From NCBI GenBank assembly GCA_033239125.1, contig BSWB01000001.1:42195501-42259500 (forward strand): a stretch of DNA of 64,000 bases. The letters run 5' to 3'. Source of the stretch: Fagopyrum homotropicum. Taxonomy: Eukaryota; Streptophyta; Magnoliopsida; Caryophyllales; Polygonaceae. The first letter of the stretch is position 1. Every line of letters starts with the position of its first letter. Below, piece by piece: positions 45,414-59,432 of the stretch. Below the pieces are notes generated by a model. That model was not told the origin of the DNA. It did not search any database and was given only the letters and a program-made list of their open reading frames with translations. Both the position numbers and the translations under genes were made by a program.

Positions 45414-46684
45414 CTTTAACATCCTACACCACTACTAACAGCAACTTACCATCTCCAACCTAGCTTTACTACCCCACGCACACTCTCCTTGCCGACCCAC
45501 ACCGAGAAGTACATTCAGCAACAACCAACCTCCATTGATCCTCTCCTAAACCCCACTAATCACCATTTATCAGCTTAACTACAAACATTACTACCCTGGC
45601 TACTCTATAACGATACTGAAAGCTAAACCAAAGAGAGGCTCACCGATAGACTACGGCTTGGTCGACCACAGTGGACCGCCGAGATCCGGGACGGAAGGAC
45701 TCAACTACACGCATGAACCACAACCCAAGTGAATCCGATCGGTTCGCTGGGCACCCGGTATGTGACAGGTTTCAACGCTCGTGACCTAGGGCGGTGTAGG
45801 CTCTCCGGTCGACGTGACTGCACGCAAGGTTGGTGTCTTCCTTGTCCACTACGCATTGTTGAGCCCATTAGGAAGCCAAGCATGACAGGAAGAGTAAGGA
45901 AAGAAGGGTCGTATGGCTCACCTTTCCGAGTCGGTTTGACTTCGCCGTTATCGTCGACGAGGTGTTGTTGAAGTGACGGTTGTTGCAGAAGCTCCAGAGA
46001 AGGTAGGCGCCGGCAGCGCTCGAGGACAATGGAGTCGCTTGGGGATGCCGAGTCTCGCGTGAAATCCGTGCCAAGGTATCGCTCATACGCAATTAAGGAA
46101 GGTAACGGTTGTGAGGAGAGAGGCCGGATTGTGAACGTGTCAAGATCTTCAGTTACGATCTTGTTTTGAAGATGAGTTAAGGCTTTCATATGGTGGGTCC
46201 AGCGTGAGGTGGAGAAGGAGAACTCTTGGGCTTCCACTTAGCTGAAGAGAAGAAGAAGGCATGGGCTGATTTAATGAAGAAAGTTAAGTGGGATGCCCAG
46301 CCCTACTGCGTCGGTCAAAGTCCAAAATTGGACCCAACCGGTTCAAGTAAACAAAGCAAGAATTGGGCTTGACAAGCCCGTCAAAAGAATTGACTTAGGT
46401 CCGGAAACCTACTGTTAGATCCGACAATTATGATTCGGTGCGAAATTTCGAATCGAATTTTATTTTATTTATTTTATTTATTTATTTATTTATTTATTTT
46501 TTTTTTTTTTTGGATATTACTATAAGGCTTGCAAGAGTGTTTTAGGAATGATTTTATATGATTAAGTTTCACATAAAATCATAGAAGTTGGGAAAAGAAT
46601 ATTTTATGTGATTAACTCTTCGCATAAAATGACAAGATTTAGTTGACTCCGGATTTACCGGAAATTAAATTTCCGGGTATTACA
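44206..46684 (-). repeat. E LTR2 (2479 bp, inner)
   Basis: Same structure as LTR1. It shares at least seven single-base states with LTR3 that are absent from LTR1 and LTR4. Confidence 0.95.
45701..46189 (-). CDS. Hypothetical 162-aa ORF inside E LTR2
   Basis: Copy of the LTR1 ORF from the first ATG at 46189. It has Cys for Ser in the ERSRR segment and His for Tyr near the C-terminus. Product unknown. Confidence 0.3.
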   Translation of the reverse strand: MKALTHLQNKIVTEDLDTFTIRPLSSQPLPSLIAYERYLGTDFTRDSASPSDSIVLERCRRLPSLELLQQPSLQQHLVDDNGEVKPTRKGEPYDPSFLTLPVMLGFLMGSTMRSGQGRHQPCVQSRRPESLHRPRSRALKPVTYRVPSEPIGFTWVVVHACS

Positions 46685-49600
46685 TTAGTACCCCCTTAAA
46701 ATAAGTTTCGTCCCGAAACTTAAAAGAAGACAACATAATGTCGGAATCCGTACTATAGAACTATAGCGCCGAAAAAGTCATAATCGGTCAACTTCTCTTT
46801 TGTTTCGAAAATAGTCGGAAGAAAATTTCCAGGTATTACATCAATCCCCCCTTAACAATAAGTTTCGTCCCGAAACTTAGGGTATGACAATCCTGATCGG
46901 CCTTTAAGGCACTAAACGACTGTATCTGATCACTACATAAAAGTCTCAATGTTTCCACATCCAAGTATCCCGCACATCAAGGTTACCAAAAGCACACATC
47001 ACTGACTAAGCACTCAATCATGAATAAACAAGTAGTCAAACAATATCACACATACAAGGTCAAGCCCTAACTCGTCACTCCCGAGGTTACAACTATCGCT
47101 ACATAGGTCTTTGAAAGGTTACGTCCTTTACTATCCCCGATATCTTAGGTAACTTTATCGGCTTTTCATAAAACCACTGAATCTTAAATCTTTTCAGGTA
47201 CTTAAATCACAAGCGTCTGCTTCCACATTCTAGAGTGGTTACCGGATATCTCACCGGTATCATCCGGTTCAACTGTCTGATCCTCTAATCTGATAACGTA
47301 ACTCGTGTGTGGTAGGTATCTCTCCAACCGAAATTTTCAAACTCAGTTCCCAAACTTAGTCTCTGTGGAAAACTGAAGTTGCATTCTCCAGTAGGGTGAG
47401 GAATATTAGTCCATAAGTCACTTTTAAACCGCTTTAAAACTTCTAATGGTTGCCTTACACAACTCACTTCTAGATCCTTGGATGACCTTACGGAAAATGA
47501 TATATTCACTTTCTTCCCTTTGTTATGACCACTTGCTTCCAGCCTTCTAAAAAGGTTTTGACTACAAAATCAGGTCAAAGGTCTTGGACATCCACCAACA
47601 CTTACCAAGTGCTCAATGCTCTTCGTATCACGACCCACTTGGTCTTGTCTCTTAATATTACTCAGTCATCTTATTTCTCAGGTAAAGAATCGTCACCTTT
47701 ACCCTTTTCAAGTCTAACACTCGAGACAACTAAAAATCAAATCTAGTGGTCATCCTCTTTGTTCACTTGGCATTATTATATTATTTATAGATCTCTAATA
47801 TATCGTTATCTCTAACCTAGGCTTCCCACGCATTTTCCAAGCTCTTAAGTGACATAGAATATGTCCGGAATGACGGTATTAGACACAAAGTGATCTTATA
47901 TCACAGTTATTTGATCATAAATACTCGATAAATGCTAACACACCGTCAACATTGAACTCTTGTATCCTCCACTTTTATCGGACTAGTAATATCCCTTTAA
48001 CTCAAAATGCAACTAGGCTCTGTTCCAACATAACATTACACATAAAATCTACTCCGAGATTATGCTTTCTTTAAGCACGGTTACTAGGTTGCAAGTATGC
48101 TCCTGTCGCTTCTCTTTCTTATGTATCTTCGACTCAGGATGGTAGTTACTCACTTTGAGCTTTCTAGTGCAGGCCATGCACAATACTTTTATTACATCAT
48201 TAATTCTTTCCTAATCCATCCACAAAACTCACTCTAGAGTATTCCATTAGTATAGAATTCCAAAACTACTTGCCTAGCAACATGCAACAACGCCATCACT
48301 CTGCACTCGGATCCAAAATAGGGTACCAGTCTCCTTCTATTACCTCTACATGCACATAAGTTTCCGTACAACATTTCCAGTAACTCCACATAGCCTATCT
48401 CACGCTCCTTCCAACTAGAATGCATTCCACAAACTATCACCATCTTAAACTCGACACGACATCCCTCAACACCCTTGAGCTTCTTGCTATGTGGGTTAGG
48501 ACCCACCACGCTCCCACTGCGCTACTATGATTATTTTGTTGTCACCCCGTAATCATAAGGACGTGTTCTGTCAGTCCAAAATGATTAACCGGATGAGGTA
48601 CCAAGTACTTTTCTTACTTTGTCTTCTTGAAATAAAATCATGATGGGGAAAACAACCATCTTCCATTTACTTCCTTAATACTTTTAACACTGATCCAAAA
48701 TACTAGACTCGACCGGAGTTTGATCTTAACCAGCCAAGAAGTAACCTCTAACACGATTCTCTATACCCTTAGTTGTCTAAGAAGATTGTTGTGGCATACT
48801 TGAGGAAATCCTGCCATGCGTCGGTAAAACTACCCCATAAATCCATAGTCGCAATTATCCTTTCTTAACGGTATATAACTCGTCAATACCAAACAACACT
48901 TACACATCCTCAGCTGACGTCGGTCAGTCTATAGTTGACTCATCTCAGTATCCCGAACTTACTCTTCTCATACCCCGTCTGGTATTAAAATTCTTTGGTA
49001 AGCATCACCTACTCAATTAATCCTTTTTATACTACTTTAGTTTGTTCAATCATTCACACTTATCTAGCGTAAATAGTTCTTTCCAGTCTTCCATGATAGC
49101 TTGTAAGCACTTCCTTGCGGTTCCTATGACCTTAATTATCCTCTATTTACCGTTCTTCTTGTATGGATTGCGGGTGTTTATGACTTAAGACCTGTTATAA
49201 TTTTCGAGGTTACCCCGGACTCTTGAGTCCACCACACAGTTCTAACATACACATGCTCCTTATTCGGCGTTGTTTGTAATACTTCCTTCAAGACTTTGTT
49301 GACTATGTTTCGGGGCTTCAATCCTTTTAATACTAGCGTGGTGATTTCGTTCAAAATCCTATCTTTTCAAAGAAGACAAAACGTCTCCTGGCTTGTGAAG
49401 TCTACCTTTCGTTCTTACATTAAGATGTAAGTCTTCATTCCATGTTAATTGTGACATAGTCAAAATTTCCTTAGCTAGTAGGTAATCAGTTGCTCACAAC
49501 AATCCTTTTATACTTCTTTAGGTAAAACTACCTTCCACTCTCCCGCTTCTTATGGGCTAACTCCATTTCTCTAGTCCGATTGTGTTATTCATGTGGCATA

Positions 49601-50689
49601 ACTAGTCGTTTCAAGTTTCCACGATAGCTTGCAAGCGTCTTTGAAATTCTTATGGCCGTAATGATCATCCACTTGCAGTTCCTTTTGCATGGACCATCTG
49701 TGTTGATCGCTTAGGTCCCGTGATAATTCGGGTTACCTTGGACTCTCGAGTCTATCAAAGCCGTTCTCCTATACCTATTCCGTCACTAGTTTTGGTGATA
49801 ATATCGCCTTCCTGAAACTCCGTTGACTCTGCTACAGGCTTCCATTCTTTCGATATTGGCGTTGCGGTTTCTTTCAATCTTCTTATATTGCTGAGGAGGT
49901 CAAAACCTCCCCACGCTTGTGGGGTTTGTCTTTTTGCTTTTACACTCAATTGTAAGTCTTCATTCCGTGCACCTTAGATTCTCGTTTCTAGGTCGACACC
50001 CAATCTCTTCAGATCTCTCATGCCCATAATGGTCTATGGGGCATTCGCCACGATTGTAACGTCCTTTATCTCGCCCTCTTGGTTGTACTCTGTTCTACTT
50101 GGTTCCTGTTCTAATGTTGTTATCTCCACTCGGAGATCTTCTCGTCTCTTGCACGATTCTTCTAATTCCGTCTCTCGGCCTCGTACGCCCAAGTTCCTTG
50201 TACGACCTTCTATTCCTTTTAATTGAAATAACTCAAGGATTTCTTTGGATGATTTGCAAGGATCACCAAGCAGCCTACCCGAGTATAAAACTCAATTCAA
50301 TGTCCGATTCCATTGCCTCGTATTGGAGATTCTTCAAGTCCGCAGCTGATTTATCATGAGGCGATAATCGCTTCGTGATATCACGACTAAGGGTATAAAA
50401 TATCCTTTAGGATACTAACAAGCTAAGCAAACACATGTATATAACATATTATAATAAACATCATAAAAGTCTATAAGCTAACTCCTATCAATCCAAGCTG
50501 CAGAGATCCACGGAAAGCGATGGTGGTCCGACGTACTACTAACCCAACAACGCGACTATGCGTGTGTGTAAAAACAAAAATCCGTTTTGAAAATTTTAGA
50601 CCCCTTTCGGGTTCTAGTTATTTTATACAATCGGTCTTTCAGAAGATTTCAAGTGCCATTGTTGCCAACCCAGAGCTCTGATACCATAT
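46685..50689 (-). other. E internal region 2 (4005 bp)
   Basis: Non-coding copy. It agrees with internal region 3 against region 1 at most distinguishing sites up to about 49862, and with region 1 against region 3 from about 50096 to its end. Confidence 0.85.
50675..50686 (-). other. Primer binding site of E unit 2
   Basis: TGGTATCAGAGC on the minus strand, 3 nt from LTR3. Confidence 0.9.
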
Positions 50690-51824
50690 TGTAACACCCC
50701 AAATTCTGAGAACTCGGGGAGCTACTGGTTAGGACCTCACAATGGGTCCCGACCATAGTTTGACAACAATTTTACTTGGATCTTACAACAAGGCACAAAA
50801 GTATTTAAAACGTTTGAAAACTGTAAACAATATATACATGGAGAATATGTATCAGCCTTACAAGAAACGCTACTAAAATGATGCATATGAAGAACAGAAG
50901 ACATCCCCGTCCCCAACTAAATGAGTACGTGGACCCGGCTGACCATTTCCTCCGGATCACTCTACAACTGTATTAACCTGCAAGGCATCTACAAGCGGTA
51001 TAAAACCGTTAGCTAACATTCTATGCATAAGTATAAAGGTAAAAGCACAATCACACATCATACACAATCAACATGCAACACTCAATCCTTTTATTATCTT
51101 TAATTAGGTGATAGGTCATTACTAATGATACTTATTTTGTGACACGAGGGATTCCCAAACCTCGCCCCTGTCCCCATTTACCAACGCGGAATGGTACTAA
51201 TGCATTTGACCGTCTACCGGACTGGGCTGGTCGCAGGGAACCTCCTAGACTCTCGCAAGAGCTAGGCAGATGATGTCACGACCCGTTATCATACATTTGG
51301 GTCAATTACGTAAATAATAAAGTCGGCCTAATCCGGTTTCGTTGTTTATCATAACTAGCAAACACCACTCATACACATTACACTCATACAAGAAAGCCAG
51401 CTAAGTAAGTCCGTGGACTTACCTGAATCGCGTCAAAGTCCTCTTAAAGCTACCACTTCATTCCAAAATTACAAGATTTCAAACGCCTGTTTATAACGAG
51501 GAAACTTGGATCAATATCAATAGTACTCATCTAGACGGTTTCCTAACTTCCCACCTCATAACAACCTAATCAACGCTAAACCTAGCCAAAGACAACCCAC
51601 ATCCACTATACCCAAAACTTATATAACTTGTTCATAAATTATTGGTAAAGAGCAAGAACGTATACTAGCGTAGCTTACGCTAGAACGCTAATCTTAGGGT
51701 CATCTAAAGGTAAACACCATCACCGACACAAAGTCTATACCCGTAGGATTCAAAAACTCGACTTTGCTTAGCCGCCCTAATCTCATACGGAACACTCCTC
51801 AACTAAACGAAATATAACCACTCG

Positions 51825-51889
<65 letters not shown>

Positions 51890-53162
51890 CTTTAACATCC
51901 TACACCACTACTAACAGCAACTTACCATCTCCAACCTAGCTTTACTACCCCACGTACACTCTCCTTGCCGACCCACACCGAGAAGTACATTCAGCAACAA
52001 CCAACCTCCATTGATCCTCTCCTAAACCCCACTAATCACCATTTATCAGCTTAACTACAAACATTACTACCTTGGCTACTCTATAACGATACTGAAAGCT
52101 AAACCAAAGAGAGGCTCACCGATAGACTACGGCTTGGTCGACCACAGTGGACCGCCGAGATCCGGGACGGAAGGACTCAACTACACGCATGAACCACAAC
52201 CCAAGTGAATCCGATCGGTTCGCTGGGCACCCGGTATGTGACAGGTTTCAACGCTCGCGACCTAGGGCGGTGTAGGCTCTCCGGTCGACGTGACTGCACG
52301 CAAGGTTGGTGTCTTCCTTGTCCACTACGCATTGTTGAGCCCATTAGGAAGCCAAGCATGACAGGAAGAGTAAGGAAAGAAGGGTCGTATGGCTCACCTT
52401 TCCGAGTCGGTTTGACTTCGCCGTTATCGTCGACGAGGTGTTGTTGAAGTGACGGTTGTTGCAGAAGCTCTAGAGAAGGTAGGCGCCGGCAGCGCTCGAG
52501 GACAATGGAGTCGCTTGGGGATGCCGAGTCTCGCGTGAAATCCGTGCCAAGGTATCGCTCATACGCAATTAAGGAAGGTAACGGTTGTGAGGAGAGAGGC
52601 CGGATTGTGAACGTGTCAAGATCTTCAGTTACGATCTTGTTTTGAAGATGAGTTAAGGCTTTCATATGGTGGGTCCAGCGTGAGGTGGAGAAGGAGAACT
52701 CTTGGGCTTCCACTTAGCTGAAGAGAAGAAGAAGGCATGGGCTGATTTAATGAAGAAAGTTAAGTGGGATGTCCAGCCCTACTGCGTCGGTCAAAGTCCA
52801 GAATTGGACCCAACCGGTTCAAGTAAACAAAGCAAGAATTGGGCTTGACAAGCCCGTCAAAAGAATTGACTTAGGTCCGGAAACCTACTGTTAGATCCGA
52901 CAATTATAATTCGGTGCGAAATTTCGAATCGAATTTTATTTTATTTATTTTATTTATTTATTTATTTATTTATTATTTTTTTTTTTTTTGGATATTACTA
53001 TAAGGCTTGCAAGAGTGTTTTAGGAATGATTTTATATGATTAAGTTTCACATAAAATCATAGAAGTTGGGAAAAGAATATTTTATGTGATTAACTCTTCG
53101 CATAAAATGACAAGATTTAGTTGACTCCGGATTTACCGGAAATTAAATTTCCGGGTATTACA
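50690..53162 (-). repeat. E LTR3 (2473 bp, inner)
   Basis: Closest to LTR2 by shared single-base states. Confidence 0.95.
52177..52665 (-). CDS. Hypothetical 162-aa ORF inside E LTR3
   Basis: Same protein as in LTR2 by the translations seen; one silent change near 52471. Product unknown. Confidence 0.3.
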   Translation of the reverse strand: MKALTHLQNKIVTEDLDTFTIRPLSSQPLPSLIAYERYLGTDFTRDSASPSDSIVLERCRRLPSLELLQQPSLQQHLVDDNGEVKPTRKGEPYDPSFLTLPVMLGFLMGSTMRSGQGRHQPCVQSRRPESLHRPRSRALKPVTYRVPSEPIGFTWVVVHACS

Positions 53163-56100
53163 TTAGTACCCCCTTAAAATAAGTTTCGTCCCGAAACTTA
53201 AAAGAAGACAACATAATGTCGGAATCCGTACTATAGAACTATAGCGCCGAAAAAGTCATAATCGGTCAACTTCTCTTTTGTTTCGAAAATAGTCGGAAGA
53301 AAATTTCCAGGTATTACATCAATCCCCCCTTAACAATAAGTTTCGTCCCGAAACTTAGGGTATGACAATCCTGATCGGCCTTTAAGGCACTAAACGACTG
53401 TATCTGATCACTACATAAAAGTCTCAATGTTTCCACATCCAAGTATCCCGCACATCAAGGTTACCAAAAGCACACATCACTGACTAAGCACTCAATCATG
53501 AATAAACAAGTAGTCAAACAATATCACACATACAAGGTCAAGCCCTAACTCGTCACTCCCGAGGTTACAACTATCGCTACATAGGTCTTTGAAAGGTTAC
53601 GTCCTTTACTATCCCCGATATCTTAGGTAACTTTATCGGCTTTTCATAAAACCACTGAATCTTAAATCTTTTCAGGTACTTAAATCACAAGCGTCTGCTT
53701 CCACATTCTAGAGTGGTTACCGGATATCTCACCGGTATCATCCGGTTCAACTGTCTGATCCTCTAATCTGATAACGTAACTCGTGTGTGGTAGGTATCTC
53801 TCCAACCGAAATTTTCAAACTCAGTTCCCAAACTTAGTCTCTGTGGAAAACTGAAGTTGCATTCTCCAGTAGGGTGAGGAATATTAGTCCATAAGTCACT
53901 TTTAAACCGCTTTAAAACTTCTAATGGTTGCCTTACACAACTCACTTCTAGATCCTTGGATGACCTTACGGAAAATGATATATTCACTTTCTTCCCTTTG
54001 TTATGACCACTTGCTTCCAGCCTTCTAAAAAGGTTTTGACTACAAAATCAGGTCAAAGGTCTTGGACATCCACCAACACTTACCAAGTGCTCAATGCTCT
54101 TCGTATCACGACCCACTTGGTCTTGTCTCTTAATATTACTCAGTCATCTTATTTCTCAGGTAAAGAATCGTCACCTTTACCCTTTTCAGGTCTAACACTC
54201 GAGACAACTAAAAATCAAATCTAGTGGTCATCCTCTTTGTTCACTTGGCATTATTATATTATTTATAGATCTCTAATATATCGTTATCTCTAACCTAGGC
54301 TTCCCACGCATTTTCCAAGCTCTTAAGTGACATAGAATATGTCCGGAATGACGGTATTAGACACAAAGTGATCTTATATCACAGTTATTTGATCATAAAT
54401 ACTCGATAAATGCTAACACACCGTCAACATTGAACTCTTGTATCCTCCACTTTTATCGGACTAGTAATATCCCTTTAACTCAAAATGCAACTAGGCTCTG
54501 TTCCAACATAACATTACACATAAAATCTACTCCGAGATTATGCTTTCTTTAAGCACGGTTACTAGGTTGCAAGTATGCTCCTGTCGCTTCTCTTTCTTAT
54601 GTATCTTCGACTCAGGATGGTAGTTACTCACTTTGAGCTTTCTAGTGCAGGCCATGCACAATACTTTTATTACATCATTAATTCTTTCCTAATCCATCCA
54701 CAAAACTCACTCTAGAGTATTCCATTAGTATAGAATTCCAAAACTACTTGCCTAGCAACATGCAACAACGCCATCACTCTGCACTCGGATCCAAAATAGG
54801 GTACCAGTCTCCTTCTATTACCTCTACATGCACATAAGTTTCCGTACAACATTTCCAGTAACTCCACATAGCCTATCTCACGCTCCTTCCAACTAGAATG
54901 CATTTCACAAACTATCACCATCTTAAACTCGACACGACATCCCTCAACACCCTTGAGCTTCTTGCTATGTGGGTTAGGACCCACCACGCTCCCACTGCGC
55001 TACTATGATTATTTTGTTGTCACCCCGTAATCATAAGGACGTGTTCTGTCAGTCCAAAATGATTAACCGGATGAGGTACCAAGTACTTTTCTTACTTTGT
55101 CTTCTTGAAATAAAATCATGATGGGGAAAACAACCATCTTCCATTTACTTCCTTAATACTTTTAACACTGATCCAAAATACTAGACTCGACCGGAGTTTG
55201 ATCTTAACCAGCCAAGAAGTAACCTCTAACACGATTCTCTATACCCTTAGTTGTCTAAGAAGATTGTTGTGGCATACTTGAGGAAATCCTGCCATGCGTC
55301 GGTAAAACTACCCCATAAATCCATAGTCGTAATTATCCTTTCTTAACGGTATATAACTCGTCAATACCAAACAACACTTACACATCCTCAACTGACGTCG
55401 GTCAGTCTATAGTTGACTCATCTCAGTATCCCGAACTTACTCTTCTCATACCCCGTCTGGTATTAAAATTCTTTGGTAAGCATCACCTACTCAATTAATC
55501 CTTTTTATACTACTTTAGTTTGTTCAATCATTCACACTTATCTAGCGTAAATAGTTCTTTCCAGTCTTCCATGATAGCTTGTAAGCACTTCCTTGCGGTT
55601 CCTATGACCTTAATTATCCTCTATTTACCGTTCTTCTTGTATGGATTGCGGGTGTTTATGAATTAAGACCTGTTATAATTTTCGAGGTTACCCCGGACTC
55701 TTGAGTCCACCACACAGTTCTAACATACACATGCTCCTTATTCGGCGTTGTTTGTAATACTTCCTTCAAGACTCTGTTGACTATGTTTCGGGGCTTCAAT
55801 CCTTTTAATACTAGCGTGGTGATTTCGTTCAAAATCCTATCTTTTCAAAGAAGACAAAACGTCTCCTGGCTTGTGAAGTCTACCTTTCGTTCTTACATTA
55901 AGATGTAAGTCTTCATTCCATGTTAATTGTGACATAGTCAAAATTTCCTTAGCTAGTAGGTAATCAGTTGCTCACAACAATCCTTTTATACTTCTTTAGG
56001 TAAAACTACCTTCCACTCTCCCGCTTCTTATGGGCTAACTCCATTTCTCTAGTCCGATTGTGTCATTCATGTGGCATAACTAGTCGTTTCAAGTTTCCAC

Positions 56101-57167
56101 GATAGCTTGCAAGCGTCTTTGAAATTCTTATGGCCGTAATGATCATCCACTTGCAGTTCCTTTTGCATGGACCATCTGTGTTGATCGCTTAGGTCCCGTG
56201 ATAATTCGGGTTACCTTGGACTCTCGAGTCTATCAAAGCCGTTCTCCTATACCTATTCCTTCACTGGTTTTGGTGATAATATCGCCTTCCTGAAACTCCG
56301 TTGACTCTGCTACAGGCTTCCATTCTTTGGATATTGGCGTTGCGGTTTCTTTCAATCTTCTTATATTGCTGAGGAGGTCAAAACCTCCCCACGCTTGTGG
56401 GGTTTGTCTTTTTGCTTTTACACTCAATTGTAAGTCTTCATTCCGTGCACCTTAGATTCTCGTTTCTAGGTCGACACCCAATCTCTTCAGATCTCTCATG
56501 CCCATAATGGTCTATGGGGCATTCGCCACGATTGTAACGTCCTTTATCTCGCCCTCTTGGTTGTACTCTGTTCTACATGGTTCCTGTTCTAATGTTGTTA
56601 TCTCCACTCGGAGATCTTCTCGTCTCTTGCACGATTCTTCTAATTCCGTCTCTCGGCCTCGTATGCCCAAGTTCCTTGTACGACCTTCTATTCCTTTTAA
56701 TTGAAATAACTCAAGGATTTCTTTGGATGATTTGCAAGGATCACCAAGCAGCCTACCCGAGTATAAAACTCAATTCAATGTCCGATTCCATTGCCTCGTA
56801 TTGGAGATTCTTCAAGTCCGCAACTGATTTATCATGAGGCGATAATCGTTTCGTGATATCACGACTAAGGGTATAAAATATCCTTTAGGATACTAACAAG
56901 CTAAGCAAACACATGTATATAACATATTATAATAAACATCATAAAAGTCTATAAGCTAACTCCTATCAATCCAAGCTGCAGAGATCCACGGAAAGCGATG
57001 GTGGTCCGACGTACTACTAACCCAACAACGCGACTATGCGTGTGTGTAAAAACAAAAATCCGTTTTGAAAATTTTAGACCCCTTTCGGGTTCTAGTTATT
57101 TTATACAATCGGTCTTTCAGAAGATTTCAAGTGCCATTGTTGCCAACCCAGAGCTCTGATACCATAT
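53163..57167 (-). other. E internal region 3 (4005 bp)
   Basis: Non-coding copy next to the 5' outer LTR. It has private changes near its right end (for example near 56576, 56664, 56822 and 56849). Confidence 0.85.
57153..57164 (-). other. Primer binding site of E unit 3
   Basis: TGGTATCAGAGC on the minus strand, 3 nt from LTR4. This is the primer site of the outermost, original 5' end. Confidence 0.9.
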
Positions 57168-58302
57168 TGTAACACCCCAAATTCTGAGAACTCGGGGAGC
57201 TACTGGTTAGGACCTCACAATGGGTCCCGACCATAGTTTGACAACAATTTTACTTGGATCTTACAACAAGGCACAAAAGTATTTAAAACGTTTGAAAACT
57301 GTAAACAATATATACATGGAGAATATGTATCAGCCTTACAAGAAACGCTACTAAAATGATGCATATGAAGAACAGAAGACATCCCCGTCCCCAACTAAAT
57401 GAGTACGTGGACCCGGCTGACCATTTCCTCCGGATCACTCTACAACTGTATTAACTTGCAAGGCATCTACAAGCGGTATAAAACCGTTAGCTAACATTCT
57501 ATGCATAAGTATAAAGGTAAAAGCACAATCACACATCATACACAATCAACATGCAACAGTCAATCCTTTTATTATCTTTAATTAGGTCATAGGTCATTAC
57601 TAATGATACTTATTTTGTGACACGAGGGATTCCCAAACCTCGCCCCTGTCCCCGTTTACCAACGCGGAATGGTACTAATGCATCTGACCGTCTACCGGAC
57701 TGGGCTGGTCGCAGGGAACCTCCTAGACTCTCGCAAGAGCTAGGCAGATGATGTCACGACCCGTTATCATACACTTGGGTCAATTACGTAAATAATAAAG
57801 TCGGCCTAATCCGGTTTCGTTGTTTATCATAACTAGCAAACACCACTCATACACATTACACTCATACAAGAAAGCCAGCTAAGTAAGTCCGTGGACTTAC
57901 CTGAATCGCGTCAAAGTCCTCTTAAAGCTACCACTTCATTCCGAAATTACAAGATTTCAAACGCCTGTTTATAACGAGGAAACTTGGATCAATATCAATA
58001 GTACTCATCTAGACGGTTTCCTAACTTCCCACCTCATAACAACCTAATCAACGCTAAACCTAGCCAAAGACAACCCACATCCACTATACCCAAAACTTAT
58101 ATAACTTGTTCATAAATTATTGGTAAAGAGAAAGAACGTATACTAGCGTAGCTTACGCTAGAATGCTAATCTTAGGGTCATCTAAAGGTAAACACCATCA
58201 CCGACACAAAGTCTATACCCGTAGGATTCAAAAACTCGACTATGCTTAGCCGACCTAACCTCATACGGAACACTCCTCAACTAAACGAAATATAACCACT
58301 CG

Positions 58303-58351
<49 letters not shown>

Positions 58352-59400
58352 CTTTAACATCCTACACCACTACTAACAGCAACTTACCATCTCCAACCTA
58401 GCTTTACTACCCCATGTACACTCTCCTTGCCGACCCACACCGAGAAGTACATTCAGCAACAACCAACCTCCATTGATCCTCTCCTAAACCCCACTAATCA
58501 CCATTTATCAGCTTAACTACAAACATTACTACCCTGGCTACTCTGTAACGATACTGAAAGCTAAACCAAAGAGAGGCTCACCGATAGACTACGGCTTGGT
58601 CGACCACAATGGACCGCCGAGATCCGGGACGGAAGGACTCAACTACACGCATGAACCACAACCCAAGTGAATCCGATCGGTTCGCTGGGCACCCGGTATG
58701 TCACAGGTTTCAACGCTCGCGACCTAGGGCGGTGTAGGCTCTCCGGTCGACGTGACTGCCCGCAAGGTTGGTGTCTTCCTTGTCCACTGCGCATTGTTGA
58801 GCCCATTAGGAAGCCAAGCATGACAGGAAGAGAAAGGAAAGAAGGGTCGTATGGCTCACCTTTCCGAGTCGGTTTGACTTCGCCGTTATCGTCGACGAGG
58901 TGTTGTTGAAGTGACGGTTGTTGCAGAAGCTCCAGAGAAGGTGGGCGCCGGCTGCGCTCGAGGACAATGGAGTCGCTTGGGGATGCCGAGTCTCGCGTGA
59001 AATCCGTGCCAAGGTATCGCTCATACGCAATTAAGGAAGGTAACGGTTGTGAGGTGAGAGGCCGGATTGTGAACGTGTCAAGATCTTCAGTTATGATCTT
59101 GTTTTGAAGATGAGTTAAGGCTTTCATATGGTGGGTCCAGCGTGAGGTGGAGAAGGAGAACTCTTGGGCTTCCACTTAGCTGAAGAGAAGAAGAAGGCAT
59201 GGGTTGATTTAATGAAGAAAGTTAAGTGGGATGCCCAACCCTACTGCGTCGGTCAAAGTCCAGAATTGGACCCAACCGGTTCAAGTAAACAAAGCAAGAA
59301 TTGGGCTTGACAAGCCCGTCAAAAGAATTGACTTAGGTCCGGAAACCTACGGTTAGATCCGACAATTATGATTCGGTGCGAAATTTCGAATTGAATTTTA

Positions 59401-59432
<32 letters not shown>

